Numbered from the stretch's first letter, positions 1 through 5,592 are shown. The stretch is DNA of 8,181 nucleotides from an uncultured Clostridium sp. (GCA_937927335.1 CALBDU010000067.1:1-8181), one strand, 5' to 3'. A program made the numbers and translations. Notes: generated from the letters alone by a model not told the origin.

Positions 1-363
1 TCTTAATATCTTGGTAAGAGCTCTGGTATCTACCTTCTCTAGAGCCATTATTTTATTGTTTATAAGATAGTCCTCAAGGCTCATTTCACATCTGAAATTA
101 TTTGGGTACCTGCAGGCTTCCCTGACGATAAAACCTTTAACCTTTGGGGAGCCGGATTCAGCATCCTCAAGATTAAGTCCGTAATTTCCTATTAAAGGAT
201 AAGTCATGGTGACTATTTGGCCGTAGTAGGAAGGGTCGGTGAGAACCTCCTGATATCCTGTCATTCCTGTATTAAAAACTACTTCTCCCACAGTTTCCTG
301 TAGATATCCAAAGGCATCTCCTTCAAAGACACATCCATTTTCCAAAATTAGTTTTGCTTTCAT
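1..363 (-). CDS. carA: Carbamoyl-phosphate synthase small subunit, N-terminal part (cut by window edge)
   Basis: The small (glutaminase) subunit of carbamoyl-phosphate synthase supplies ammonia from glutamine to the large subunit CarB, making carbamoyl phosphate for pyrimidine and arginine synthesis in the cytosol. The 121 visible codons cover the N-terminal CPSase_sm_chain domain. It starts MKAKLILENGCVFEGDAFG and has the family signature FNTGMTGYQEVLTDPSY at residues 30-46, followed by GQIVTMTYPLIGNYG at 48-62 and a VDTRALT segment at 111-117. The C-terminal class I glutamine amidotransferase domain, with its Cys-His-Glu triad, lies beyond the left edge. The ATG at 363 is preceded by AGGAGG at 376-371, which fixes the start. 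The leader upstream carries a PyrR-type site, so this copy is probably the pyrimidine-regulated one. The identity is secure; whether carB follows cannot be seen. Confidence 0.97.
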   Translation of the reverse strand, partial: MKAKLILENGCVFEGDAFGYLQETVGEVVFNTGMTGYQEVLTDPSYYGQIVTMTYPLIGNYGLNLEDAESGSPKVKGFIVREACRYPNNFRCEMSLEDYLINNKIMALEKVDTRALTKILR

Positions 364-389
364 AAAATAACCTCCTAAATACAAAATAA

Positions 390-434
390 ACGGATAGAAA
401 AGAGAATAATAATATTGGTTCTCTAACTATCCGT
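390..434 (-). other. Long hairpin just upstream of the carA ribosome binding site
   Basis: The inverted repeat pairs ACGGATAG (390-397) with CTATCCGT (427-434), and inside it AGAGAA (401-406) with TTCTCT (419-424), giving a 14-bp stem with one small internal loop. On the carA transcript it is followed by TTATTTTG, a broken U-rich run, and then the carA ribosome binding site. It could be the attenuator terminator, a second terminator, or an RNA-stabilising or translation-limiting hairpin. The repeat is plain in the sequence; its role is inferred. Confidence 0.6.
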
Positions 435-444
435 AATTAATTAC

Positions 445-509
445 AGGGATTATATTAAATTTATTACTTATTACATAACAAAAAAGCATATTCATCGAAT
501 ATTTCCCCT
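445..509 (-). promoter_or_regulatory. Candidate antiterminator pairing in the carA leader
   Basis: In the carA transcript, the segment read from 509 to 498 (AGGGGAAATATT) can pair with the segment from 456 to 445 (AATATAATCCCT). That gives nine Watson-Crick pairs and one G-U pair around a symmetric AA/AA mismatch. This helix would use the 5' arm of the small terminator-like hairpin at 479-502, and it overlaps the base of the PyrR hairpin. This is the mutually exclusive arrangement expected of PyrR attenuation. I read this pairing by eye and no folding energy was computed. Confidence 0.35.
479..502 (-). terminator. Weak terminator-like hairpin with U6 tract in the carA leader
   Basis: On the minus strand, ATATTC (502-497) pairs with GAATAT (493-488) around a 3-nt loop, followed two bases later by six T residues (485-480). 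The stem is short and AT-only apart from one C-G pair, so on its own it would be a weak terminator. It sits directly after the PyrR hairpin, where the attenuator terminator of a PyrR-controlled leader is expected. The longer hairpin at 390-434 is the alternative candidate. Confidence 0.45.
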
Positions 510-536
510 TTCTGGCCTCTCAGGACCAATTTAAAG
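508..536 (-). promoter_or_regulatory. PyrR-binding RNA hairpin in the carA leader
   Basis: Read on the minus strand, this leader contains GGTCCTGAGAGGCC (527-514). It folds as GGTC/GGCC around the hexaloop CTGAGA, above a lower stem CTTT/AAAG (536-533 with 511-508), the two separated by an asymmetric internal bulge. The hexaloop fits the CNGNGA core of PyrR-binding loops, and the layout of lower stem, purine-rich bulge and upper stem matches the Bacillus pyr sites. PyrR bound to UMP stabilises such a hairpin and so favours termination upstream of pyrimidine genes. The position between the carA promoter and start codon supports the call. No pyrR gene is visible here. Confidence 0.8.
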
Positions 537-549
537 TTCATTAGCTATT

Positions 550-578
550 AGTTTAAATCAATTTACGGTTTCTGTCAA
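550..578 (-). promoter_or_regulatory. carA promoter (TTGACA - 17 bp - TAAACT)
   Basis: A perfect -35 hexamer TTGACA (578-573, minus strand) is followed after exactly 17 bp by the -10 hexamer TAAACT (555-550), which has four of six consensus bases. Transcription would begin near 543, about 7 nt before the lower stem of the PyrR hairpin. The leader to the carA start would then be about 180 nt, enough for the whole attenuator. Confidence 0.7.
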
Positions 579-583
579 TATTA

Positions 584-613
584 TTCACGGAGTTTTATTT
601 TGTATCATATTAT
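584..613 (+). promoter_or_regulatory. Possible promoter for the superoxide dismutase family gene
   Basis: TTCACG (584-589) and TATTAT (608-613) are separated by 18 bp. Both are partial matches to the housekeeping consensus. The -10 box lies 34 nt before the start codon, and the ribosome binding site GGAGG follows at 631-635. It is back-to-back with the carA promoter, whose -35 box is only about 6 bp away, so the two may interfere. The assignment is tentative. Confidence 0.35.
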
Positions 614-641
614 AAAAATGAATTAAATCTGGAGGAAAAAT

Positions 642-1136
642 ATGAAAAACATCCATGAACCTGAATTTTGTACCTTTGTTAATTTTCGCCAGCCACCTGT
701 TAGAAATGCAATTGCAGTAATAAAAGGAAGCCCTGACTTCTCTTTAATTCGTGGAACAGTGTACTTCTCAAGAACACCTGGAGGAACTCAGGTAATTGTA
801 AGGATTACCGGACTGCCTTCCTTTAGACCTGCATCTGGAGGGAGACCTCAAATTGGACCTCATGGTTTTCATATCCATGCCGGCAGAAGCTGTAATAATC
901 CTGACGGTCACTGGAATCCCGGCAATGAACCACATGGCAATCACGCCGGAGACTTCCCCGTGTTGTTTTCAAACCACGGAAACGCTCAGATGAGTTTTAT
1001 AACAGACAGATTTATACCAGGAAGCATTATAGGAAGGACGGTTGTAATTCACCTTAGTCCGGATGATTACAGAACCCAGCCCTCCGGTGCCTCCGGACCT
1101 GTAATTGCTTGTGGTGAAATACGTGCAGCAAGATAA
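642..1136 (+). CDS. Cu/Zn superoxide dismutase family protein, no signal peptide
   Basis: The family (SodC) converts superoxide to hydrogen peroxide and oxygen with a Cu/Zn centre. The 164-residue protein shows the full ligand set in the right order. GFHIHAG gives the Cu ligands His77 and His79, GHWNP gives the bridging His90, and EPHGNHAGD gives the Zn ligands His98, His101 and Asp104. GRTVVIH gives Cu ligand His137. Cys84 and Cys157 can form the conserved disulfide, and DD at 141-142 matches the secondary-bridge Asp. The loop arginine expected two residues before the ACG motif (Arg143 of human SOD1) is replaced by Val154. The N-terminus (MKNIHEPEFCTF) has no signal peptide, so the protein should be cytosolic, unlike most bacterial SodC. 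GGAGG at 631-635 supports the start. It is monocistronic, ending in a strong terminator. Membership is secure; activity is uncertain because of the Arg loss. Confidence 0.92.
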   Translation: MKNIHEPEFCTFVNFRQPPVRNAIAVIKGSPDFSLIRGTVYFSRTPGGTQVIVRITGLPSFRPASGGRPQIGPHGFHIHAGRSCNNPDGHWNPGNEPHGNHAGDFPVLFSNHGNAQMSFITDRFIPGSIIGRTVVIHLSPDDYRTQPSGASGPVIACGEIRAAR

Positions 1137-1142
1137 TTAGTT

Positions 1143-1176
1143 GGTGTTTCTGAAAATGAAACACCTTTATTTTATT
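1143..1176 (+). terminator. Intrinsic terminator of the superoxide dismutase family gene
   Basis: A perfect 8-bp stem, GGTGTTTC (1143-1150) with GAAACACC (1158-1165), has a 7-nt loop and is followed by TTTATTTTATT. It begins 7 bases after the stop codon and isolates this gene from the lipoprotein gene downstream. Confidence 0.9.
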
Positions 1177-1183
1177 GGTAATA

Positions 1184-1212
1184 TTTACACGTTTAACCAT
1201 TAGTGATAAAAT
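1184..1212 (+). promoter_or_regulatory. Promoter of the lipoprotein gene (TTTACA - 17 bp - TAAAAT, extended -10)
   Basis: TTTACA (1184-1189) and TAAAAT (1207-1212) each match five of six consensus bases and are spaced by exactly 17 bp. A TG dinucleotide one base before the -10 box (1204-1205) makes it an extended -10 promoter. Transcription would start near 1219, giving a leader of about 60 nt. This is one of the better promoters in the window and suggests strong constitutive expression. Confidence 0.75.
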
Positions 1213-1279
1213 TAACTTGTATTAAAATTTAACTAAAGATAAGTACTGAGAAAAAATTTTAATGTATGGAGGATTATTT

Positions 1280-2446
1280 ATGAAGAATGCTAAGAAGCGA
1301 ATTTCCATGGCTATAGCAGTGCTTGTTGCATCATTTGCTTTTGCAGGCTGCTCAAGTGATGGAATGGAACTAGCAAATGCCTACACAAAAAGTCAGTCAA
1401 TTTATTCCATGGAATCAAAAACAAATCTTTCTTTTAACATCTCTGCTACAAATTTAACTGACCAGGAAAAACAGATGATGAATACCATAAGACCTTTTAT
1501 TAATGATGCTAAGATAACTGCAGATGTTAAAGTAATGCAAAACCAGGATAGAACATCCAGCAAGGTTTGGGAAGATTTCAATGCACAGATGGGACAGATG
1601 CCTCTTAATATGACTCTCTGGGCTGATATGGATTTGAATTCCCAGATGCCTTTTAAAGAAATTATTAAAATGCCTGGTATTTTAAATTCCCAGATGCCTG
1701 ACCAGTTTAAGGGAAAAGAATATCTGGTAATGAGCTCTGATGATATGAATAATATCCAGGGTGCTCCAGTAATTAATTACAAGAACCTTATTGCCTTCAC
1801 TAAAAATTATCAGACAAATCTTATGAGCCTGCCTGGATTTGGAGAAAATTTTAATCCTGGCACCACTTATATTACAAAGGTTGGTACTGAAAACAAGTAT
1901 ATTGACAACAAGCTTCAGCAGGTTAAGGTTTATGAGTTAAAGTTAACAGATGCATCTTTAAAATCATTAATGCACTATACTTTGAATAACCTGGCTGACA
2001 ATCCTGATTCAGTTAACTTCGTAAGGAGCTATGTTGATGCAGTAATGTCTATATATGAATCGAATCCTGAAATCGATGCAATGAAAGCTGAAATGGACAA
2101 GGCAATCAGCAGTGTTCCACAGCAGGCAGCAATCCTGGATAAATCTCTTGATTCTATAAAAGATGTAAAACTGCTGGGCGACGAAGGAATTGTTATCAAA
2201 TATTATGTTAATAAGGACGGATACATCGTATATGAGCAGGGAAATGCACAGTTAGTAGTAGATATGCCGTCAATAAACAAGCTTAGCCAGTCAGATAATA
2301 GTATTACTGGTATATACACAATCAATCTTAACTTCAATACAGAATTTTCAAATATAAACGAACTAACATATATTGAATTTCCACAACTTAATGATGCAAA
2401 TTCCTATAAATATGGTGATTTGCTGAAATCAGTTTCTGAGAAGTAA
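1280..2446 (+). CDS. Uncharacterised lipoprotein
   Basis: I do not recognise this family with confidence. The 388-residue protein has a lipoprotein signal: MKNAKKR, a hydrophobic stretch at residues 8-22, and the lipobox FAGC, whose Cys24 would be lipidated and anchor the protein on the outer face of the membrane. The mature part is mixed alpha/beta with no transmembrane segment. The opening (ELANAYTKSQSIYSMESKTN) and the late YYVNKDGYIVYE segment recall Firmicute lipoproteins with a LolA/LppX-like fold (DUF6612-type), but this is only an impression. Residues 104-156 hold nine Met residues and two copies of NSQMP. The start chosen is the ATG at 1280, because GGAGG at 1268-1272 is a good ribosome binding site for it. 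The in-frame ATG at 1262 lies upstream of that site and would add only six residues before the signal peptide. It has its own promoter and terminator. Confidence 0.85.
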   Translation: MKNAKKRISMAIAVLVASFAFAGCSSDGMELANAYTKSQSIYSMESKTNLSFNISATNLTDQEKQMMNTIRPFINDAKITADVKVMQNQDRTSSKVWEDFNAQMGQMPLNMTLWADMDLNSQMPFKEIIKMPGILNSQMPDQFKGKEYLVMSSDDMNNIQGAPVINYKNLIAFTKNYQTNLMSLPGFGENFNPGTTYITKVGTENKYIDNKLQQVKVYELKLTDASLKSLMHYTLNNLADNPDSVNFVRSYVDAVMSIYESNPEIDAMKAEMDKAISSVPQQAAILDKSLDSIKDVKLLGDEGIVIKYYVNKDGYIVYEQGNAQLVVDMPSINKLSQSDNSITGIYTINLNFNTEFSNINELTYIEFPQLNDANSYKYGDLLKSVSEK

Positions 2447-2453
2447 GAATTTA

Positions 2454-2483
2454 GGCGTACCTTAGGTGCGCCACTTTTTTTTT
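2454..2483 (+). terminator. Intrinsic terminator of the lipoprotein gene
   Basis: The 8-bp GC-rich stem pairs GGCGTACC (2454-2461) with GGTGCGCC (2465-2472), including one G-U pair, across a 3-nt loop. It is followed by AC and nine consecutive T residues (2475-2483). It begins 8 bases after the lipoprotein stop codon and should stop nearly all read-through into the NlpC/P60 gene. Confidence 0.93.
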
Positions 2484-2490
2484 AGAATTA

Positions 2491-2540
2491 CAACCTCCAA
2501 TTCAGGTTATGCTATATTTATAAACATAAAATGGAGGTTG
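2491..2540 (+). repeat. Perfect 9-bp inverted repeat enclosing the NlpC/P60 ribosome binding site
   Basis: CAACCTCCA (2491-2499) is the exact reverse complement of TGGAGGTTG (2532-2540), with 32 nt between them. The right arm contains the GGAGG ribosome binding site (2533-2537), 6 nt before the ATG at 2544. In any RNA that includes both arms, the site would be paired and translation lowered. RNA starting inside the loop would lack the left arm and be free. A protein-binding operator is the alternative. Confidence 0.65.
2510..2518 (+). promoter_or_regulatory. Possible extended -10 element for the NlpC/P60 gene
   Basis: TGCTATATT has the TG-n motif followed by TATATT (2513-2518), five of six consensus bases. 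No good -35 box lies 16-18 bp upstream; TTACAA (2488-2493) is 19 bp away. If used, transcription would begin around 2525, inside the loop of the inverted repeat, so the left arm would be absent from the mRNA. This is a weak assignment. Confidence 0.3.
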
Positions 2541-2543
2541 AAC

Positions 2544-3446
2544 ATGAGTTGGTATAGTGAATGCACACTGGAAAATAATAATGGTAATTATATTGCAGTT
2601 ATATATCTGAATCCCCAAAGCAGTGAATTTTCCAGGGAATTTTTTTTAAATATCAAAAAGAATATATTAACCTTTGATGAACAGATCCGAAAGATCATAA
2701 TTGAAAAATTTCCAAATATAAAGGTGAACTCTGCAAAAATCATGCTTGGAACCATAATGATAGCTAATATTCCCTTTGTTACTGCCGGCAAGGTTGAAGC
2801 ATCTGATGTCTCTGGAACAGCACAGGCCTCACAGCCATTTTATGTAACGAAGCTCTCCACTACCGGGGTGGTTACCGCATCAAGGCTGAATGTGCGAACT
2901 GGTCCTTCAACAGGCTACGGTATAATTCATCTCCTCTGGTATGGTAATAAGGTAAAGGTTATAGGTGAATCAGGAGAATGGATTCAAATTCAGCTTACTG
3001 ATGGCAGAACTGGCTGGGTAAACAGAAATTACTTAAAGCTAGCCCAAGAACCAACCATGGTACAGCAGAAAATTGATTTAGTTCTTAACACTGCATTTCA
3101 CCAGATAGGAACTCCGTACCTCTGGGGCGGAAATTCACCGGAAGATGGTGGCTTTGATTGTTCAGGCCTGACACAGTATGTTTTTGAACAAGCGGGATAC
3201 AATCTTCCCAGGATTTCTAGGGATCAGGCGGTTCAAGGCATCAACGTATTAAGGGATGATATCCAGCCCGGGGACTTGGTGTTTTTTTCCATAGACCAGA
3301 ATGGAGTTATTTCACATGTTGGAATTTATACTGGCAATGGAAAAATGATACACAGTCCTAAGGCTGGTGATGTTGTGAAGCTAACAGATATAACTACAGC
3401 CTACTGGCAAAGCCGAGTAGTAACAATAAGAAGGATCATACGGTAA
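2544..3446 (+). CDS. SH3b - NlpC/P60 cell-wall endopeptidase with unusual N-terminal region
   Basis: This is probably a secreted or membrane-tethered cysteine peptidase that cuts peptide stems of peptidoglycan, used in wall turnover, cell separation or sporulation. In the 300-residue protein, residues 1-64 form a charged, soluble-looking segment. Residues 65-81 are hydrophobic (KIMLGTIMIANIPFVTAG) and end at a possible cleavage site VEA-S near 84-87. A bacterial SH3 domain spans about 107-166, with RLNVRTGPST and GWVNRNYLKL. An NlpC/P60 domain spans about 175-300, with catalytic Cys206 in FDCSGLTQYVF, His258 in SHVGIYTG and His270 in MIHSP, so the triad is complete. The start is the ATG at 2544, with GGAGG 6 nt upstream. 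An in-frame ATG at 2466 is rejected because it lies in the preceding terminator stem. Function is secure at family level; the exact bond cut is unknown. Confidence 0.92.
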   Translation: MSWYSECTLENNNGNYIAVIYLNPQSSEFSREFFLNIKKNILTFDEQIRKIIIEKFPNIKVNSAKIMLGTIMIANIPFVTAGKVEASDVSGTAQASQPFYVTKLSTTGVVTASRLNVRTGPSTGYGIIHLLWYGNKVKVIGESGEWIQIQLTDGRTGWVNRNYLKLAQEPTMVQQKIDLVLNTAFHQIGTPYLWGGNSPEDGGFDCSGLTQYVFEQAGYNLPRISRDQAVQGINVLRDDIQPGDLVFFSIDQNGVISHVGIYTGNGKMIHSPKAGDVVKLTDITTAYWQSRVVTIRRIIR

Positions 3447-3447
3447 T

Positions 3448-3469
3448 TAAGGAGCCATCGCGCTCCTTA
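3448..3469. terminator. Hairpin between convergent NlpC/P60 and ilvN genes, possible shared terminator
   Basis: TAAGGAGC (3448-3455) pairs perfectly with GCTCCTTA (3462-3469) across a 6-nt loop. It lies between the stop codon of the plus-strand gene (ending 3446) and that of ilvN, whose TAA (3469-3467) is part of the stem. Neither side has a good T run: TCCTCTTTC on plus, TTACCG on minus. As an intrinsic terminator it is weak; it may instead protect 3' ends. Confidence 0.45.
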
Positions 3470-3940
3470 TCCTCTTTCAAGACCGGTAAGGCCGGTTCGG
3501 ACAATTTCCTTTATACCATAAGGTTTCACCAAATCTATAAATGCAGATACCTTGTCTTCAAATCCAGTTAGCTCCACCATCATGCTTCTGCTGTCCAAAT
3601 CTACAATATTTCCCCGATACACATTTACTGCTTCTTTTATAAGTGATATGTTATTTATATTGGTGTTAATTTTTACTAAAGCCAGTTCCCTGCAAACTGC
3701 CTTAGCTGAAAGCTCTTGTATCTTGATAACATCAACAAGCTTATTTAGCTGCTTGTTGATCTGCTCCAGCATCTGTTCATCACCATTTACAACAATGGTC
3801 ATTCTGGATATATCCGGATCATCTGTAATACCAACTGTGAGGCTGTGGATATTGTAGCCCCTTCTGCTGAATAAACCGGATACCTTGCTAAGTACACCGG
3901 AACGGTTCTCAACTAATACTGATAAAATATATTTATTCAT
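3467..3940 (-). CDS. ilvN: Acetolactate synthase small (regulatory) subunit
   Basis: This is the regulatory subunit of acetohydroxyacid synthase. It binds the catalytic subunit IlvB, raises its activity and confers feedback inhibition by branched-chain amino acids, usually valine. The 157 residues are a normal length. The N-terminal ACT domain (about 3-75) has the family hallmarks ENRSGVLSKVSGLFSRRGYNI and SLTVGITDDPDISRMTIVV, then a QLNKLVDVIKI segment. The C-terminal ALS_ss_C-type domain starts near CRELALVKI (83-91). The usual ENRPGVL reads ENRSGVL here, a mild change near the effector-binding turn. The gene starts 12 bp after the ilvB stop. Its purine-rich ribosome binding site AAGGGGG (3954-3948) overlaps that stop, which suggests translational coupling and the fixed subunit ratio needed for a complex. 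Some genomes call this gene ilvH. Confidence 0.96.
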   Translation of the reverse strand: MNKYILSVLVENRSGVLSKVSGLFSRRGYNIHSLTVGITDDPDISRMTIVVNGDEQMLEQINKQLNKLVDVIKIQELSAKAVCRELALVKINTNINNISLIKEAVNVYRGNIVDLDSRSMMVELTGFEDKVSAFIDLVKPYGIKEIVRTGLTGLERG

Positions 3941-3952
3941 TTATTTTCCCCC

Positions 3953-5566
3953 TTAAAAAGTACCTTCTTCCGGATCAATTATACACTCAATGAGGAATGT
4001 CTTATTTGACCCTTCGGCTTCTCTGTATGTTTTTTCAAATTCTTCATTGGAATATACCTTCCTGCCTTTAAGTCCATATGCTTCAGCTATCTTAACAAAG
4101 TCTGGATTATGATTTATATTTACACCATGGTAGTTCCCGGTTCCATAGGTGTTCTTTTGAATTTCTCTTACCATTCCAAGACCTGAATTGTTAAACAGCA
4201 GTATAATTAACTTAATATTGTTTTCAGCAATGGTTCCAAGCTCAAACATGCTCATTTGAAAGCCGCCATCACCCATTACCGCTATTACAGTTCTGTGGGG
4301 TGCAGCCAATTTTGCACCAACAGCTGCAGGAATGGAATATCCCATGGTTCCCAGTCCCCCGGATGTAAAAAAATTTCTGCTGCCTGTTATCTTGAAATTT
4401 CTTGCACTCCAGATCTGATTTTGTCCCACATCTGCTGTAAGTATTACGTTATCATCGGTTATATCAGTAAGTATATCCAAAATAACTTTGGCACTTGCCA
4501 ATCCTTCCCTACTTACAGTAACTTTATGCTCATTTTTCAATTTATTTAATTCATCCAGCCAGTTTTGAGATTCAACCGCCTCTACAGCTTTATTCATTTC
4601 CATAAGTATATTTTTAAGATCTCCTACCACTGGAATTGTTGGACCAAGGTTTTTACCAATTTCTGCTGGGTCAATATCAATATGAATTATTTCCGCATTT
4701 CTGGCAAAATTTGAACCTGCCGTTGCTCTGTCTGCAATTCTTGTGCCCAGAAGAATCAGGATGTCTGCCTTTGATATTGCTTTATTTGCATATGGAAAAC
4801 CATGAGATCCAATAAGGCCGATATAATAATCGTTGTCCTGGTTAATTCCATCCTTGCCCATCAATGTGTGAACAACAGGTATTCTTGATTTATTAATAAA
4901 TTCTTCAAGTTCCGCTTTTGCATTACTTGATATAACTCCTCCGCCTACGCAAATTAAAGGTCTTTCACAGGTTTTCAATGCATCCAGGGCTTTTTTTATT
5001 TGTCCTTTGTGCCCTGAAACAGTGGGTTTGTAGCCTCTTATACTAACTTCCTCCGGGTAATTTGCATCTATCATCTCATTTTGAAGATTTAACGGGATAT
5101 CTATCAAAACAGGACCTGGCCTTCCTGTTTTTGCAATAAAAAATGCTTCCTTAATTATCCTTGGAATGTCCTCTGCTTTTTCAAGAAGATAATTGTGCTT
5201 AGTAAAGGAGTCTGTAGCTCCCCTTATATCTGCCTCCTGAAAAACATCCTTGCCAATGAGGTTAGATTTAACCTGTCCGGTAATAACCACCAGCGGTATA
5301 GAATCCATATAAGCAGTAGCTATTGCTGTTATAAGATTTGTAGCACCTGGTCCTGAGGTAGCTATACATACTCCCACAGAACCATCAGCTCTGGCATAGC
5401 CGCTGGCACTATGCCCTGCAGCTTGTTCATGCCTTACTAGTACATGCTTTATATCAGACTGCCTCAAGGCTTCATATAAAGGGACTACAGTAGCTCCAGG
5501 ATAACCAAATACAACCCTAACATTCTCTTTTTCCAAATACTTTACAATTGCTTCTGCAACTTTCAT
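3953..5566 (-). CDS. ilvB: Acetolactate synthase large (catalytic) subunit
   Basis: This ThDP-dependent enzyme condenses two pyruvates to 2-acetolactate (valine and leucine route), or pyruvate with 2-ketobutyrate (isoleucine route). The 537 residues contain the three expected domains. The N-terminal ThDP-binding domain has FGYPGATVVPLYEAL and the catalytic Glu47 in VRHEQAAGH. A central FAD-binding-like domain has LLGTRIADRATAG. The C-terminal domain has the ThDP/Mg motif GDG (432-434) through NN (459-460). The motif after NN reads GLGMVREIQ, with Ile469 where AHAS normally has Trp. The start at 5566 has AGGAGGT 7 nt upstream. An upstream in-frame ATG at 5641 would place 25 codons inside the T-box antiterminator and terminator, so it is rejected. 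It is co-transcribed with ilvN and controlled by two leucine T-boxes. A catabolic AlsS is less likely, given the ilvN partner and T-box control. Confidence 0.96.
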   Translation of the reverse strand: MKVAEAIVKYLEKENVRVVFGYPGATVVPLYEALRQSDIKHVLVRHEQAAGHSASGYARADGSVGVCIATSGPGATNLITAIATAYMDSIPLVVITGQVKSNLIGKDVFQEADIRGATDSFTKHNYLLEKAEDIPRIIKEAFFIAKTGRPGPVLIDIPLNLQNEMIDANYPEEVSIRGYKPTVSGHKGQIKKALDALKTCERPLICVGGGVISSNAKAELEEFINKSRIPVVHTLMGKDGINQDNDYYIGLIGSHGFPYANKAISKADILILLGTRIADRATAGSNFARNAEIIHIDIDPAEIGKNLGPTIPVVGDLKNILMEMNKAVEAVESQNWLDELNKLKNEHKVTVSREGLASAKVILDILTDITDDNVILTADVGQNQIWSARNFKITGSRNFFTSGGLGTMGYSIPAAVGAKLAAPHRTVIAVMGDGGFQMSMFELGTIAENNIKLIILLFNNSGLGMVREIQKNTYGTGNYHGVNINHNPDFVKIAEAYGLKGRKVYSNEEFEKTYREAEGSNKTFLIECIIDPEEGTF

Positions 5567-5592
5567 TATAATGACCTCCTTAAAATTGAAAT

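Noticed and set aside
1262..1279. A start for the lipoprotein at 1262
   Set aside because: It lies upstream of the GGAGG motif, which is correctly spaced for the ATG at 1280, where a standard lipoprotein signal begins.
2466..2543. A 26-codon extension of the NlpC/P60 gene starting at 2466
   Set aside because: The start lies in the terminator stem of the previous gene and has no ribosome binding site; the ATG at 2544 has GGAGG 6 nt upstream.
2588..2791. Minus-strand 67-codon frame with a hydrophobic translation
   Set aside because: It is fully antisense to the NlpC/P60 gene, has no ribosome binding site and no recognisable family.
3552..3857. Plus-strand 101-codon frame rich in Ser, Ile and Leu
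   Set aside because: It is antisense to ilvN; the hydrophobic composition is a by-product of the opposite strand.
4256..4549. Plus-strand 97-codon frame
   Set aside because: It is antisense to ilvB, with no start signals or homology.
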